Positions 12,457 to 13,051 of a stretch of 13,051 nucleotides of DNA are shown in pieces. The notes beneath the pieces are model-generated. The model was not told where the DNA came from and did no database searches. It was given only the letters and a program-made list of their open reading frames with translations. The stretch spans positions 18,366-31,416 of the forward strand of contig DCTI01000160.1 in assembly GCA_002329525.1 (NCBI GenBank). Direction: 5' to 3'. Origin of the DNA: Negativicutes bacterium UBA1444. GTDB taxonomy: Bacteria > Bacillota > Negativicutes > UBA1444. How positions within the stretch are numbered: position 1 is the stretch's first letter; each line of letters opens with the position of its first letter. A program made the translations under genes and the position numbers.

Positions 12457-12473
12457 TTGGCACGAGAGTTGCA
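12457..12473 (+). promoter_or_regulatory. consensus sigma-54 (RpoN) -24/-12 promoter
   Basis: TTGGCAC-GAGAG-TTGCA matches the -24 (TGGCAC) and -12 (TTGC[A/T]) elements of sigma-54 promoters with the required spacing. Transcription would start near 12484, giving a leader of about 200 nt before the next gene at 12681. Such promoters need an enhancer-binding activator; none of the window's regulators has the AAA+ domain for that, so the activator lies elsewhere. Confidence 0.75.
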
Positions 12474-12483
12474 ATATGTTGTT

Positions 12484-12680
12484 GTTTAGATGCGAAGTTG
12501 AGCGAAAACAGGATGCGGATGACAATGCATAGCATCCCAAAGATAAACAATAATTTTGTGTTGCAAGGGTGGCAATGGCGGCGACGGCCTCAGCGCCGTT
12601 AACTGTGCTGAGGCTTTAAATTGGTTCTTTGTGCGCTGGTTGTCCCAGTTGAACGAAAAAAATCTGATGGAGAAGAAGCC
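12484..12680 (+). promoter_or_regulatory. structured 5' leader with competing hairpins (possible riboswitch or attenuator)
   Basis: This untranslated stretch holds GGATGC/GCATCC (12511-12516 and 12532-12537). It also holds two mutually exclusive stems: ACGGC/GCCGT (12584-12588 and 12595-12599) and GCCTCAGC/GCTGAGGC (12587-12594 and 12607-12614). The latter is followed by TTTAAATT, which is not a strong terminator tail. A G/C-rich core just before it (GGGTGGCAATGGCGGCGACGG) is unlike the AT-rich surroundings. The mutually exclusive pairing is what a regulatory RNA switch would show; no family was firmly recognised. Confidence 0.35.
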
Positions 12681-13028
12681 ATGAGCGGAGAGATGAGCCG
12701 GCGAGAGTTTTTTTCGTGCCGGACCTTGGGTGAAGTGTTCCGGAAAGTGTCACCAATGTTGGAAATCAAGTCGGACTCCGAACAACTAAGCGTACCGGTG
12801 GAAAGCCCGGAAGTTAACGAGCCCGAAACAGTTGCGGCCGAAGAGCGCACGGTCATGGACGGTTACTTGTCTTCCCCGCTTTACAGTTACGCGCTGTTGT
12901 CGGAAATGCCCTGGGACATGCTGGCCGAGGAGGCTCGGCGAAGGGGGATTCCTTATGAGGGACGATCAAAAATGGAAGTGGTCCGGGAATTATTTGTTGG
13001 CGCTGAGGAAAGGGAGGGGCAGGAATGA
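12681..13028 (+). CDS. unrecognised 115-aa protein with Tat-like SRREFF motif and SAP-like C-terminus
   Basis: The protein starts MSGEMSRREFFSCRTLGEVF. SRREFF is a perfect twin-arginine consensus, but the following residues are polar and charged (RTLGEVFRKVSPML), not a hydrophobic signal core, so export is unlikely. The middle (about 28-62) is acidic and Pro/Glu-rich and probably disordered. The C-terminal 45 residues (YALLSEMPWDMLAEEARRRG, then PYEGRSKMEVVRELF) resemble a SAP/HeH-like helical hairpin. ATG 12681 has GGAG 8 nt upstream. It is the first gene after the sigma-54 promoter and leader, and its stop overlaps the next start (ATGA), so it is probably an accessory protein of the operon that follows. 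No function is claimed. Confidence 0.75.
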   Translation: MSGEMSRREFFSCRTLGEVFRKVSPMLEIKSDSEQLSVPVESPEVNEPETVAAEERTVMDGYLSSPLYSYALLSEMPWDMLAEEARRRGIPYEGRSKMEVVRELFVGAEEREGQE

Positions 13029-13051
13029 ACGGAGAGGACCGGATGATAGCC
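13025..13051 (+). CDS. start of a further gene, cut by the right edge
   Basis: ATG 13025 overlaps the preceding stop (ATGA) and has GGGAGG about 7 nt upstream; the visible reading is MNGEDRMIA. ATG 13043, in the same frame, has GGAGAGG (13031-13037) 5 nt upstream and is an equally good start. Nine codons are too few to identify a product. Its position suggests the main gene of the sigma-54 operon. Confidence 0.55.

Noticed and set aside
12339..12602. Open frame of 87 codons across 12350-12600
   Set aside because: It runs through a strong terminator and the sigma-54 promoter, has no ribosome binding site and no recognisable domain.

Overview
The window looks like part of the chromosome of an anaerobic, redox-metabolising bacterium, most likely a Bacillota member (Negativicutes or Clostridia type). 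This rests on strong purine-rich ribosome binding sites, common GTG/TTG starts, many ferredoxin-type Fe-S proteins, a PucR-type regulator, and a DUF134/ORP/Mrp cluster of the kind found almost only in anaerobes. The taxon is an inference; no rRNA or tRNA gene is present.

Layout. (1) 1-665, minus strand: tatA and, overlapping its stop codon, the start of a Tat-exported Fe-S protein cut by the left edge. (2) 813-3170, plus: a tight operon of nth (endonuclease III), a short N-acetylglutamate-synthase-like acetyltransferase and a PAS-PucR regulator. (3) 3200-7033, plus: a DUF134 regulator with a near-consensus sigma-A promoter, then two MinD-type ATPases each carrying two ferredoxin clusters, a stand-alone ORP/NifX-like protein and an Mrp-ORP fusion. 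This matches the core of the 'orange protein' (ORP) complex of anaerobes. A palindrome, ATGAAA-N4-TTTC(AT), occurs at the DUF134 promoter and again just before the first ATPase, and is a good candidate operator. (4) 7167-11804, plus: two half-size DUF318/ArsP-type permeases, a DUF1847 Cys-rich protein, a SAM methyltransferase, an ArsR-type repressor with its own promoter and a large imperfect palindrome, and a CoA-disulfide/persulfide reductase fused to rhodanese. This part may be a thiol, persulfide or metalloid stress module. (5) 11805-12680: 876 bases without an intact gene. They hold a 14-bp stem terminator, frameshifted remnants of a second DUF134 gene and of a TrmO-type tRNA methyltransferase, a classic terminator, a consensus sigma-54 promoter and a roughly 200-nt leader with competing hairpins. 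(6) 12681-13051, plus: a 115-aa protein with a Tat-like SRREFF motif but no hydrophobic core, overlapping the first codons of a further gene cut by the right edge.

The most notable points are the preserved Shine-Dalgarno/ATG inside the Mrp-ORP fusion joint, the shared DUF134-cluster palindrome, the sigma-54 promoter with structured leader before the right-edge operon, and the twin pseudogene remnant. No CRISPR array, insertion sequence, rRNA or tRNA was seen.
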